Origin: Litchfieldella xinjiangensis
GTDB taxonomy: Bacteria; Pseudomonadota; Gammaproteobacteria; Pseudomonadales; Halomonadaceae
Length of the DNA stretch: 64,000 nt
Reading direction: 5' to 3'
NCBI RefSeq assembly: GCF_000759345.1
Contig: NZ_JPZL01000002.1
Span: 806,001 to 870,000 of the forward strand
The notes beneath the pieces were generated by a model that saw only the letters and a list, made by a program, of their open reading frames with translations, had not been told where the DNA came from and ran no database searches. Shown here in pieces: positions 26,834 to 35,619 of the stretch. Within the stretch, counting starts at the first letter, position 1, and each line of letters starts with the position of its first letter. The position numbers and the translations under genes are program-made.

Positions 26834-28180
26834 TTACGCTGCTTCCGCGTTGAGGGAATCTCCACGGCCCATGGCGAAGTAGAGCAGGCCTGCGGCCTTG
26901 ACGGCGTCAAGGTCGAACAGGTTGCGGCCGTCAACGAGGACAGGAGAGGCCAGGGCGTTGCGCAGCTTCTCGAAGTCAATCGTACGGAATTCCTTCCATT
27001 CGGTGCAGATCACCAGGGCATCCGCCCCTTCCAGCGCATCGTCGCGGTGGTCGGCATAGGTCAGGTCATCACGCTCGCCGTAGATGCGGCGGCATTCGTC
27101 ACTGGCCTTCGGGTCGTAGGCCTGGACCTTGGCGCCGGCTTCCCACAGCGACTCCATCAACGTGCGGCTAGGCGCTTCGCGCATGTCGTCGGTGTTGGGC
27201 TTGAAAGAGAGACCCCAGACGGCGATCGTCTTACCCTTGAGATCGCCATCGAAGGCTTTCATCAGCTTGTTGAATAGCTGGCCCTTCTGGCGATAGTTGA
27301 CCGTTTCGACCGCTTCGAGCAGCTCCGAGGTCTGGCCCAGTTCATGAGAGGCACGCGCCAGTGCTTGTACATCTTTGGGGAAACAAGAGCCACCGTAGCC
27401 GCAGCCCGGATAGATGAACTGGTAGCCGATACGCGGATCACTACCGATCCCGTGGCGGACGTTCTCGATGTCGGCCCCCATTTGTTCGGCCAGGCGCGAT
27501 ATCTCGTTGATGAAACTGATCTTGGTCGCCAGCATGGCATTGGCCGCGTATTTGGTGAGCTCGGCACTGCGGATGTCCATGAACATCAGCTTGTCCTGCT
27601 GGCGGCTATAGGGGGCGTAACATTCACGCATGGCGCGCTTCACGCGCTCGGAGTCGGTGCCCACGATGATGCGTGCACCCTTGGAGAAATCCTCGATAGC
27701 ATTGCCTTCCTTGAGGAACTCCGGATTGGAGCAAACGTCAAAGGCCAGCTCCGCGCCACGCTCGGCCAGTGTCTCGGAAACTGCGGCACGTACCTTGTCT
27801 GCGGTGCCGACCGGGACTGTCGATTTATCGATGATGACCTTGTAATCCTGCATATGGGTGGCGATGGTGCGCGCCACAGCCAATACATATTTCAAGTCGG
27901 CGCTGCCGTCCTCGTCGGGCGGGGTACCGACCGCGATGAACTGCAGCTGGCCAAATTTCACGGCCTCTTCAGCATCGGTAGTGAAGTTGATGCGTCCGGC
28001 TTTCATGTTATTGACGATCATGGTGTCGAGGCCCGGCTCATGGATCGGCACGATCCCTTGCTTTAGCCCGTCCACCTTGTTCTGGTCGACGTCGACACAG
28101 AGAACTTCATGGCCGACATCAGCCAGGCATGCCCCAGTGACCAGGCCGACATACCCTGAACCGAAAATTGTGATCCGCAT
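26834..28180 (-). CDS. ugd: UDP-glucose 6-dehydrogenase, first gene of the exopolysaccharide cluster
   Basis: 448 residues, AAGGAG site before the ATG. The Rossmann motif GSGYVG is at 7-12, with [27 protein letters not shown] and the catalytic Cys266 in GGSCFPKD. The Phe after the Cys and the KEGNAI sequence fit UDP-glucose dehydrogenases; GDP-mannose dehydrogenase AlgD typically has SCLPKD. The enzyme oxidises UDP-glucose to UDP-glucuronate with two NAD. It lies 11 bp before the polymerase gene, so it very likely supplies that enzyme. A GDP-mannose specificity cannot be wholly excluded by eye. Confidence 0.88.
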   Translation of the reverse strand: MRITIFGSGYVGLVTGACLADVGHEVLCVDVDQNKVDGLKQGIVPIHEPGLDTMIVNNMKAGRINFTTDAEEAVKFGQLQFIAVGTPPDEDGSADLKYVLAVARTIATHMQDYKVIIDKSTVPVGTADKVRAAVSETLAERGAELAFDVCSNPEFLKEGNAIEDFSKGARIIVGTDSERVKRAMRECYAPYSRQQDKLMFMDIRSAELTKYAANAMLATKISFINEISRLAEQMGADIENVRHGIGSDPRIGYQFIYPGCGYGGSCFPKDVQALARASHELGQTSELLEAVETVNYRQKGQLFNKLMKAFDGDLKGKTIAVWGLSFKPNTDDMREAPSRTLMESLWEAGAKVQAYDPKASDECRRIYGERDDLTYADHRDDALEGADALVICTEWKEFRTIDFEKLRNALASPVLVDGRNLFDLDAVKAAGLLYFAMGRGDSLNAEAA

Positions 28181-28678
28181 ACGTTTGGCTCCTTGCGCAA
28201 TTTGCTCGCCCGCGTCTTGCAGGATGAATGGCGTCCTATAAGCACGTAGCGAGCCAGAATGTCCGTGTGTGAATCGGATTACACCAAGGTCTTAGCCAAA
28301 ACCGTGCCGGATCAGTAGCTTATTATTCAATTTCAGTTAGTTACCTTGTTTCAGTTGGGTAAGTAGGAAGCTGGTGAAAAAATACTAGCTAAAAAGTGTC
28401 GCTTAATGGCAACGCTCATGATGGATATATTAAGAAAGGTTGCAGAACAGGGGGTTAAAGTGTCGCCTATTTGAGACAGTGAGGGTGCGGAGCTTCCCTA
28501 AGCTAATGATATTTAACTTGTAATTTTTTATGCTGCAGTGCTTTGTAAGAGAATCCGGATGCAAGCTAGGTCGAAACAGATGAGAAGTTTTTGCGTACGA
28601 GAAATCTGTGCAATTGTGCGTCATCTTCGTTAAACGTGCCGATTCGCTATACCTATTGCTCCGATTGCTGCTGGCGGC
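28181..28678 (-). promoter_or_regulatory. AT-rich control region of the exopolysaccharide cluster with two pairs of direct repeats
   Basis: About 580 bp without a credible gene lie between ugd (-) and the suf regulator (+), and the stretch 28290-28660 is clearly richer in A+T than the neighbourhood. Repeats seen: TTTCAGTTAGTTA at 28331-28343 and TTTCAGTTGGGTA at 28349-28361 (11 of 13 identical, 18 bp apart), and AAAGTGTCGC twice, at 28393-28402 and 28457-28466 (identical, 64 bp apart). A possible -10 TGTAAT on the - strand is at 28283-28278 with a poor -35, which would fit an activator-dependent promoter with a leader of about 90 nt. The small frames inside have no ribosome sites. Confidence 0.5.
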
Positions 28679-28717
28679 TTCACATACCCTTCATACAGGA
28701 CTAAAATGGTCCTCAAT
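28679..28717 (+). promoter_or_regulatory. suf operon promoter with overlapping IscR-type operator
   Basis: -35 TTCACA (28679-28684), 17-bp spacer, -10 TAAAAT (28702-28707). The -10 lies inside the near-palindrome AGGACTAAAATGGTCCT (28697-28713), whose extended form begins ATAC and ends CAAT. This resembles the type 1 site of IscR/Rrf2 proteins (GACY-AAAW-RGTC core). A second imperfect palindrome, CCAG-N6-CTGG, follows at 28722-28735. The regulator gene starts at 28762, so autorepression by the cluster-bound Rrf2 protein is the simple reading. Confidence 0.75.
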
Positions 28718-28761
28718 TGAACCAGGCTAATCTGGACGGATGATCGAGGGGTGGACCCGGC

Positions 28762-29229
28762 ATGATGAAGCTTTCCCGGATGACCGACTACGCTGCCGTG
28801 GTGATGGCGCAGATTGCCCGGCATCCCGAGCGTTCGCATGCCGCCGGTGATCTGGCCGATGCCGTGCTACTTCCCCACCCTACGGTGAGCAAGACACTCA
28901 AGATGCTGGTACGTGCCGGGCTTCTGGTTTCGCAGCGTGGCGCTCAAGGCGGCTATCGCCTGTCGCGCCCGGCCATTCAGATTACCGCCAGCGACATCAT
29001 CACCGCTATCGAGGGGCCCGTGGCGGTGACCGAATGCAGCCACGATGATGGCGATTGTGACCTGGTTGCGACATGTGGCGTATCCGACAACTGGCAACGG
29101 GTGTCGCTGGCCATACGCACCCTGTTGGACAGCGTAACGCTGGTTCATCTCGCGCAAACGACGCCGATCAAGCTGCCCGTGCAGCTACCGATTCAAACCG
29201 TGACGCTGGCAGCATCCAGCGACCGATAA
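28762..29229 (+). CDS. Rrf2-family SUF system Fe-S cluster assembly regulator
   Basis: 155 residues with a GAGGGG site; ATG is doubled (28762 or 28765). The winged helix (LSRMTDYAAVVMAQIA, TVSKTLKMLVRAGLLVSQRGAQGGYRL) is followed by a cluster-binding loop with three Cys spaced C-x6-C-x5-C (TECSHDDGDCDLVATC). This fits the SUF-associated Rrf2 regulator family related to IscR. It probably binds an Fe-S cluster and represses the suf operon through the site at 28697. It is transcribed with sufB. Confidence 0.92.
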   Translation: MMKLSRMTDYAAVVMAQIARHPERSHAAGDLADAVLLPHPTVSKTLKMLVRAGLLVSQRGAQGGYRLSRPAIQITASDIITAIEGPVAVTECSHDDGDCDLVATCGVSDNWQRVSLAIRTLLDSVTLVHLAQTTPIKLPVQLPIQTVTLAASSDR

Positions 29230-29277
29230 CATCACCCGAGCAAGACTCGACCGTAACCGCCCGGGAGGGAGAAACCA

Positions 29278-30720
29278 ATGGCAAGTCAGGAAATGGAGCA
29301 GCTTGTCCGTCGCGAATATACGCAGGGCTTCGTGACCGACATCGAAAGCGATACTGTCCCGCCCGGCCTGGATGAAAGCACTATCGCCTTTATCTCGGGT
29401 AAGAAGGGCGAGCCCGAGTGGATGCTCGAGTGGCGTCTGGATGCTTATCACCAGTGGCTGAAGATGACACCACCCTCCTGGGCCCATCTCGATTATCCGC
29501 CCATCGATTACCAGGCGATCTCCTATTACAGCGCGCCCAAGAAGCCGGAAGATCGGCCGCAAAGCCTCGACGAGGTCGATCCCAAGCTGCTCGAGACCTA
29601 TGAAAAGCTAGGCATTCCCCTGCATGAGCGGGCCGCGTTGGCGGGGGTGGCGGTCGATGCCGTGTTCGATTCCGTGTCGGTGACGACCACCTTCAAGGAC
29701 AAGCTTGCAGAAGCGGGTGTCATCTTCTGCTCGATTTCCGAGGCCATTCGCGATTACCCCGAGCTGATCAAGCAGTATCTCGGCAGTGTGGTGCCCAAGG
29801 CGGACAACTATTTCGCGGCCCTGAATTCGGCCGTGTTCACCGATGGCTCGTTCGTTTTCGTGCCCGAAGGTGTGACCTGCCCCATGGAGCTGTCCACCTA
29901 CTTCCGCATCAACGCCGCCAATACCGGGCAGTTCGAGCGCACGTTGATCATTTGCGAGAAGCAGGCTCAGGTCTCTTATCTGGAAGGCTGCACGGCACCG
30001 ATGCGCGACGAGAACCAGTTGCACGCTGCGGTGGTCGAGCTGGTGGCCCTCGAAGACGCCTATATCAAGTATTCCACCGTGCAGAACTGGTATCCAGGCG
30101 ATGAAGACGGCAAGGGCGGCATCTATAACTTCGTCACCAAACGGGGCGACTGCCGTGGCGATCGCTCGCGCATCAGCTGGACACAGGTCGAGACCGGGTC
30201 AGCCATCACCTGGAAGTATCCTTCTTGCGTACTGCGGGGCAAGGACAGCATCGGTGAGTTCTATTCGGTCGCGGTCACCAATGGACGTCAGCAGGCCGAT
30301 ACCGGCACCAAGATGATTCACATCGGGGAGGGGACTCGCTCCTATATCGTCTCCAAGGGGATCGCGGCCGGGCGCTCCGACCAGTCCTACCGGGGTCTGG
30401 TCAAGATCGGGCCGCGGGCCAAGGGAGCACGCAACTTCACCCAGTGCGACTCGTTGCTGATCGGTGATCGCTGCGGTGCGCACACCTTCCCTTATCAGGA
30501 GATCGGCAACGCCACGTCCACGCTCGAACACGAGGCGACCACCTCCAAGATCGGTGAGGATCAGCTGTTCTATTGCCAGACCCGGGGCATATCCGAAGAA
30601 GACGCCGTTAGCATGATCGTCAATGGCTTTTGCAAGGATGTGTTCCAGGAGTTGCCGATGGAGTTCGCCGTGGAGGCAGAGGCGCTACTCAACGTCACGC
30701 TCGAAGGCGCTGTTGGCTAA
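29278..30720 (+). CDS. sufB: Fe-S cluster scaffold subunit SufB
   Basis: 480 residues with GGGAGGGAGA before the ATG. SufB motifs are seen throughout, including [69 protein letters not shown] and the C-terminal REL-type sequence [11 protein letters not shown]. SufB with SufC and SufD assembles Fe-S clusters in the cytoplasm. It lies 48 bp after the regulator gene and is followed by a 188-bp gap, unusually wide for suf genes. Confidence 0.98.
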   Translation: MASQEMEQLVRREYTQGFVTDIESDTVPPGLDESTIAFISGKKGEPEWMLEWRLDAYHQWLKMTPPSWAHLDYPPIDYQAISYYSAPKKPEDRPQSLDEVDPKLLETYEKLGIPLHERAALAGVAVDAVFDSVSVTTTFKDKLAEAGVIFCSISEAIRDYPELIKQYLGSVVPKADNYFAALNSAVFTDGSFVFVPEGVTCPMELSTYFRINAANTGQFERTLIICEKQAQVSYLEGCTAPMRDENQLHAAVVELVALEDAYIKYSTVQNWYPGDEDGKGGIYNFVTKRGDCRGDRSRISWTQVETGSAITWKYPSCVLRGKDSIGEFYSVAVTNGRQQADTGTKMIHIGEGTRSYIVSKGIAAGRSDQSYRGLVKIGPRAKGARNFTQCDSLLIGDRCGAHTFPYQEIGNATSTLEHEATTSKIGEDQLFYCQTRGISEEDAVSMIVNGFCKDVFQELPMEFAVEAEALLNVTLEGAVG

Positions 30721-30908
30721 TAGAAACGGCTGCGCGACGCCTGAACGGCGTTATAAGCTGGTTCGAGAATGCTCATTTACCTGAGTAAACTCCGCTTCTC
30801 TCTCCAGCTTCTGCCTTGTTCAGGTGCCGCTCGCTCGTTTCTCGCCCTTGGTAGGGTTCAATTTCAGGAGTCGCTGCGGCGGCTCGCCAGAATCGAAAAA
30901 GGTACTCG
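30721..30908 (+). other. 188-bp sufB-sufC spacer with short inverted repeats, possible interspersed element
   Basis: The spacer contains TTTAC-CTGA-GTAAA (30776-30789) followed by CTCCGCTTCTCTCTCC. The other suf junctions here are 0-48 bp or overlapping, so this gap is out of character. The TTTAC/GTAAA-CTCCGC sequence recalls an extragenic element I have the impression of meeting in other proteobacterial genomes, but I cannot verify that. No gene is supported inside it. It might modulate sufC translation or simply be an inserted repeat. Confidence 0.35.
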
Positions 30909-31664
30909 ATGATGCTCGAAGTCAAGGATCTGCACGTCACGGTGGAAGGTAGTGAAATCCTCAAGGGCCTTACATTGACTGTCAATCCCGGGGAAGTGCA
31001 CGCCATCATGGGCCCTAACGGGGCCGGTAAATCGACCCTGTCGGCAGTCATCGCCGGTAAGGACGGTTACGAAGTGACAGGCGGTTCGATCACCTTCGAA
31101 GGCAAGGACGTGCTGGAGATGGAGATCGAAGAGCGCGCTCAGGCCGGTTTGTTGCTGGGTTTCCAGTATCCGGTCGAGATCCCTGGGGTCAAGAACATCT
31201 ACTTGCTCAAGGCTGCGCTGAATGCGCAGCGTACGGCCCGCGGTGAAGAAGAAATACCGGCGCCGGAATTCATGAAGCTGGTGCGCGAAAAGCTCAACTT
31301 CATGCAAATGGATCCGAGCTTTCTACAGCGGGCCGTTAACGAAGGTTTCTCGGGCGGGGAGAAAAAGCGCAACGAAATCCTGCAGATGCTGGTACTCCAG
31401 CCGAAACTCGCGATGCTCGATGAGATCGATTCAGGGCTGGATATCGACGCCATGAAAGTCGTCGCCAAGGGGATCAACTCCCTGCGCAGCGAGGAGCGGG
31501 CGATTTTGCTGGTAACCCACTACCAGCGACTTCTCGATCATATCGAACCGGACGTGGTCCATGTGCTGGTTGACGGCCGTATCGTCAAGAGCGGTGACAA
31601 GAATCTGGCACTTGAACTCGAGTCGCGGGGATACGACTGGCTGGTGGAGGGGTCCGCTGCATGA
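30909..31664 (+). CDS. sufC: Fe-S assembly ATPase SufC
   Basis: 251 residues (or 250 if the second ATG at 30912 is used). Walker A GPNGAGKSTL, SufC-specific signature FSGGEKKRNEILQM, Walker B AMLDEIDSGLDIDA and switch His in LLVTHYQRLL. SufC is the ABC ATPase of the SufBCD scaffold complex and is not a membrane transporter. Its stop overlaps the sufD start (ATGA at 31661-31664). Confidence 0.98.
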   Translation: MMLEVKDLHVTVEGSEILKGLTLTVNPGEVHAIMGPNGAGKSTLSAVIAGKDGYEVTGGSITFEGKDVLEMEIEERAQAGLLLGFQYPVEIPGVKNIYLLKAALNAQRTARGEEEIPAPEFMKLVREKLNFMQMDPSFLQRAVNEGFSGGEKKRNEILQMLVLQPKLAMLDEIDSGLDIDAMKVVAKGINSLRSEERAILLVTHYQRLLDHIEPDVVHVLVDGRIVKSGDKNLALELESRGYDWLVEGSAA

Positions 31665-33013
31665 GCGAAGAGCAAACCTTTATCGACGCCTTGAATCGTC
31701 GCATGGCAGCACGCGATGCGGCAGAGCCGACTTGGGTGGCAGCTCGCCGCCAGGCGGCCAGTGCTCGCTTCGAGGCCGTGGGCTTTCCTACCCGACGTGA
31801 CGAAGCATGGAAATATACCGACACCCGGTCCATCGCCCGTGGCACCTTCGTACAGGCAGATAACGCCGAGTTCTCACCGGCCGCGGCCGCCGCACTGACG
31901 CTGCCACTCGACGCGATTCGCCTGACATTCGTCGACGGGGTCTTTTCCGCGGCGCTTTCTGACCTCGACGCCTTGCCCGCGGGCGCCACGGTGGAGACAT
32001 TGTCACAGGCACTCGAGAGCAATCATGAGGCTGTCGGTGCCGTACTCGGCCGCTTGGCAGGCGTCGACTTTTCTCCGTTTGCCGCCCTCAATACCGCCTT
32101 TGCCGAGGAGGGCGCTATCATTCGCCTGGCCCCGGGGACGGTAGTCGAGACCCCGATCCTGCTTCAGTTCCTGTCTCGGGAAGGTGATCAGCCGACCATG
32201 TGCCATCCGCGGGTGCTGATCGAGGCGGGAGCGCGCAGTGAGGCGACTGTCATCGAGCATTACGTGGGTGAAACTGATGCCAAGAACTTCACCAACGTAA
32301 TTACCGAAGTGTTGCTCGATCGCGGCGCCATCGTGCAGCACTACAAGCTTCAGGAGGCCCCCGTCGGCGACATGCACATTGCCAGCGTGCATGTTGATCA
32401 GGGGCGCGACAGCCGGTTTACCTCGTTCAACCTCAATCTTGGTGGCGCGCTGGTCCGCAACGATATCGTCGCGGACCTCAATGCCGAAGGTGCCGAGACC
32501 CAGTATTTCGGGCTGTTTTTTGCTCAGGGGCGTCAGCACGTTGACAACCATACGCTGGTCAACCACAACGCGCCGCGGACCTACTCGCAGGAAAGCTACA
32601 AGGGCATCCTCGACGATCGGGCCCGGGGGGTGTTCAACGGCAAGGTCATCGTCAAGCGCGACAGTCAGCAGATCGAGGCGTATCAGAACAATGCCAACCT
32701 GCTGCTATCCGATCGTGCCGAGATCGATACCAAGCCGGAACTCGAGATCTATGCCGACGACGTGAAATGTTCACATGGCGCGACCACCGGCCAGCTGGAT
32801 GAAGAAGCGATCTACGCATTGCGCACGCGCGGCATCGACGAGCAGACGGCACGCGGGCTGCTGACATTGGCCTTTGCCGGTGAAGTCATGGAGCAGGTCA
32901 AGCATGACGCCATTGCCCAGCGCGTCGAGCTTGCCGTGGCTGGTAAACTTCCTGAGCGATTCAACCTGGCCGGATTGGTGGAAGCGGCCGTCGCGCTTGG
33001 CGAGGAGGGCTAG
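31661..33013 (+). CDS. sufD: Fe-S assembly protein SufD
   Basis: 450 residues, the usual length. N-terminal GFPTRRDEAWKYTDTRSI is the SufD signature region; the beta-helix core and the C-terminal KCSHGATTGQLDEEAIYALRTRG motif follow. SufD forms the SufBCD complex and helps iron delivery. It overlaps sufC and abuts sufS with no spacer. Confidence 0.97.
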   Translation: MSEEQTFIDALNRRMAARDAAEPTWVAARRQAASARFEAVGFPTRRDEAWKYTDTRSIARGTFVQADNAEFSPAAAAALTLPLDAIRLTFVDGVFSAALSDLDALPAGATVETLSQALESNHEAVGAVLGRLAGVDFSPFAALNTAFAEEGAIIRLAPGTVVETPILLQFLSREGDQPTMCHPRVLIEAGARSEATVIEHYVGETDAKNFTNVITEVLLDRGAIVQHYKLQEAPVGDMHIASVHVDQGRDSRFTSFNLNLGGALVRNDIVADLNAEGAETQYFGLFFAQGRQHVDNHTLVNHNAPRTYSQESYKGILDDRARGVFNGKVIVKRDSQQIEAYQNNANLLLSDRAEIDTKPELEIYADDVKCSHGATTGQLDEEAIYALRTRGIDEQTARGLLTLAFAGEVMEQVKHDAIAQRVELAVAGKLPERFNLAGLVEAAVALGEEG

Positions 33014-34255
33014 ATGAGTGCATTCAGCGACCTGACGCTCGATGTGGTCAAGGTGCGTGCGGATTTTCCGATCCTTGAGCGCAAGGTGCATGGTAAGCCG
33101 CTGATCTACCTGGACAATGCTGCAACCAGCCAGACCCCGCGTCAGGTCATCGACGTCTTTGCGGATTATTATGAGCGCTACAACGCCAACATCCACCGGG
33201 GGCTGCATACGCTCTCGGATGAGGCGACGGCGGCTTACGAAGCCGTACGCGAAACGGTGGCTCGCTTCCTGAACGCCAACAAGCGCCACGAGATCATCTT
33301 CACCCGGGGTACGACCGAGGCCATCAACCTGGTGGCCAACACCTGGGGACGTGCCAACCTGAAGGCCGGGGATGAGATCATTTTATCGATGCTCGAGCAC
33401 CACTCGAATATCGTGCCGTGGCAGCTTCTGGCCCAGCAGTTGGGCTTGATCATCAAGGTTATCCCTGTCGATGAACATGGTGCGCTCGACATGGCCGCGT
33501 ACCGTGAACTCATCAGTGAGCGGACACGTCTGGTAGCGGTCAACCATGTTTCGAACGCCTTCGGCACGATCAATCCGATCCGCGACATGGCGGCGATTGC
33601 GCATGATCATGGAGCGCTTATCTTAGTCGATGGCGCCCAGGCGGCGCCGCACGAGCCGATAGACGTTCAGGCGTTGGGCGTGGACTTCTACGCCTTTTCA
33701 GGACACAAGGTCTACGGGCCCACGGGGGCCGGGGCGCTGTATGGCCGCGCTGAGCTGCTCGAGGCGATGCCTCCCTGGCAGGGTGGCGGTGAGATGATCA
33801 AGACCGTTGGCTTCGATGGCGGCACCTCCTTCGCCGACATACCTCACCGTTTCGAGGCTGGCACACCTGCTATTGCCGAAGTGATCGCCATGGGCAAGGC
33901 GCTGGATTGGGTCTCCAATATCGGCATCGGACTCATCGGCAGTTGGGAGCAGCGCTTGCTGGCACATGCCAATGACCGTCTGCGCACCATCGACGGCCTG
34001 CGTATCCTGGGTACGGCACCGAAAAAAGCCGGCGTCATTTCCTTTGTTGTCGATGGCGCTCATTCTCAGGATATCGGCCTGTTGATCGATCAGCTAGGGG
34101 TGGCGATCCGCACCGGACACCACTGCGCGCAGCCGCTCTTGAAGCATTTTGGTGTCGATGCCACCTGCCGAGCGTCGTTTGGGGCCTATAACACGCCCGA
34201 AGAGATCGATATCTTCGCGGATGCCCTCGAGCGAGTCATAGGTATGGTGCGGTGA
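33014..34255 (+). CDS. sufS: cysteine desulfurase SufS
   Basis: 413 residues. Class V aminotransferase fold with LDNAATSQTP, LVDGAQAAPH, the PLP lysine in FSGHKVYGPTG and the catalytic cysteine in RTGHHCAQP. Group II desulfurases such as SufS pass persulfide to SufE or SufU; neither is present in this window, so the partner must be encoded elsewhere. The start codon directly follows the sufD stop. Confidence 0.97.
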   Translation: MSAFSDLTLDVVKVRADFPILERKVHGKPLIYLDNAATSQTPRQVIDVFADYYERYNANIHRGLHTLSDEATAAYEAVRETVARFLNANKRHEIIFTRGTTEAINLVANTWGRANLKAGDEIILSMLEHHSNIVPWQLLAQQLGLIIKVIPVDEHGALDMAAYRELISERTRLVAVNHVSNAFGTINPIRDMAAIAHDHGALILVDGAQAAPHEPIDVQALGVDFYAFSGHKVYGPTGAGALYGRAELLEAMPPWQGGGEMIKTVGFDGGTSFADIPHRFEAGTPAIAEVIAMGKALDWVSNIGIGLIGSWEQRLLAHANDRLRTIDGLRILGTAPKKAGVISFVVDGAHSQDIGLLIDQLGVAIRTGHHCAQPLLKHFGVDATCRASFGAYNTPEEIDIFADALERVIGMVR

Positions 34256-34291
34256 CACGGGTTCATTGAATCGCGTTGGGGGAAAGAGCCG

Positions 34292-34864
34292 ATGGCTGCA
34301 CTGGAGCAGATGAAAAGCCTTTACAAGGGGCAGGAGATGCCCCTGCAACGGGACGTGGAGGCCATCTCCATCCCGTTCGGCAAGACCGTGACCCTGACCG
34401 AGGACAGCGTGGTATCGATCATGCAGGCCAAGGGAAGCTCGGTAAGTGTCGCCTACGAGGGTCGCTTGTTTCTGATCGAAGGGGCTAATCTCGATGCCCT
34501 GGGCCTGGAGTCGGTGCCCCGCCCCACGCTGCATGAAGACGCCAGTGATGAGGAACTGGAGCAGTTCGTCTGGGACCAGCTGCGTACCTGTTTCGACCCC
34601 GAGATTCCGGTAAATATCGTCGATCTGGGGCTGGTGTATGGATGTCGCATCGAGCGCCTGTTGACGGGCGAGCGTATCGTCACGGTACGCATGACCCTCA
34701 CGGCGCCGGGTTGCGGCATGGGCGAAGTGATTGCCGCCGATGCTCGTAACAAGATTCTGGGCGCTCCGCAGATCTCTCGAGTCCATGTGGAAACCGTGTT
34801 CGATCCTCCGTGGAGTCGTGAGATGATGTCCGAAGAGGCCAAGCTGGAACTGGGCATGTTCTAG
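34292..34864 (+). CDS. sufT: putative Fe-S cluster assembly protein SufT (MIP18/DUF59 domain)
   Basis: 190 residues. The N-terminal 75 residues resemble the SufT extension; the MIP18/DUF59 domain starts about residue 90 (FDPEIPVNIVDLGLVYGC) and includes LTAPGCGMG with its conserved Cys and the ending VFDPPWSREMMSEEAKLELGM. SufT-type proteins act in maturation or transfer of Fe-S clusters. Being last in the suf operon fits the role; the operon lacks sufA and sufE here. Confidence 0.9.
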   Translation: MAALEQMKSLYKGQEMPLQRDVEAISIPFGKTVTLTEDSVVSIMQAKGSSVSVAYEGRLFLIEGANLDALGLESVPRPTLHEDASDEELEQFVWDQLRTCFDPEIPVNIVDLGLVYGCRIERLLTGERIVTVRMTLTAPGCGMGEVIAADARNKILGAPQISRVHVETVFDPPWSREMMSEEAKLELGMF

Positions 34865-34886
34865 CCGGTCGAGACGAGGATTGCGG

Positions 34887-35597
34887 ATGCGGCTAAGGCT
34901 GCTGACATGGGTCAAGGCGTTCGTGATGTCGCTGGGAGTCGTTGTGCTCTTGGCGACATTGCTATTTATTGCCGCCAATTTATGGATCATCTCGCGGACG
35001 TACTCACGTATCGAGCACGATATCGAGCAATGCACCAGCGCTCCTGTCGGGATCGTCTTCGGCACATCCCATTGGAGTCGTGGTGGGGTACGCAATCCGC
35101 ATTTCGAGGCACGCATGAGCGCGGCGGCCGAACTCATTGCATCACGCCAGGTCGCGCACTTGCTCTTATCCGGTGATAACCGCACCCGGTACTATAATGA
35201 GCCGATCACCATGTGGCGGGACCTGCGAGGGCGTCAGGTGCGCGACGATGACATGACGCTCGACTATGCCGGTTTCAGCACGTTCGACACTCTAGTGCGT
35301 TCCCGTGAGATCTTCCGCGTATCGAATGTACTCCTGATCACTCAGGCTTGGCATCTTCCCCGTGCACTGATTATTGCCGATGCGCTGGGACTGGACGCTG
35401 AAGGATGCGCAGTGCCTTCCCGCCATGTCTCGGGGGTCTGGCGTCTTCAAGTGCGGGAGTGGATTGCTCGCGTGGCGACACTGGGGGACCTGTACCTATG
35501 GGAGCGTCAGCCCTACTTCCTTGGACCCGAAGAGCCGCTATTGATCGCTCCCGAGCGAAAGCCACCGCGCTACGAGACACCCGAAGGCATCGACTAG
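34887..35597 (+). CDS. SanA/YdcF-like DUF218 membrane protein
   Basis: 236 residues from ATG 34887, preceded by AGGA six bases upstream; an in-frame TTG at 34881 is too close to that site. One membrane segment at about residues 10-35, then a DUF218 domain: GIVFGTS, LLLSGDN, DDMTLDYAGFSTFDTL and TQAWHLPRAL. This pattern matches SanA, linked in enterics to cell-envelope barrier function and vancomycin resistance at high temperature. It is 22 bp after sufT on the same strand, so it may share the transcript. Confidence 0.82.
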   Translation: MRLRLLTWVKAFVMSLGVVVLLATLLFIAANLWIISRTYSRIEHDIEQCTSAPVGIVFGTSHWSRGGVRNPHFEARMSAAAELIASRQVAHLLLSGDNRTRYYNEPITMWRDLRGRQVRDDDMTLDYAGFSTFDTLVRSREIFRVSNVLLITQAWHLPRALIIADALGLDAEGCAVPSRHVSGVWRLQVREWIARVATLGDLYLWERQPYFLGPEEPLLIAPERKPPRYETPEGID

Positions 35598-35619
35598 CTC
35601 GGCCATAATAAAAACGGGG

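Noticed and set aside
26834-28180. GDP-mannose 6-dehydrogenase AlgD, which would make this a normal alginate cluster
   Set aside because: The catalytic region reads SCFPKD with KEGNAI, typical of UDP-glucose dehydrogenase, and no algA/algC/algE/algG/algX companions are present.
28430-28624. 64-codon - strand frame in the AT-rich region
   Set aside because: No ribosome site and no recognisable protein features; the region looks regulatory.
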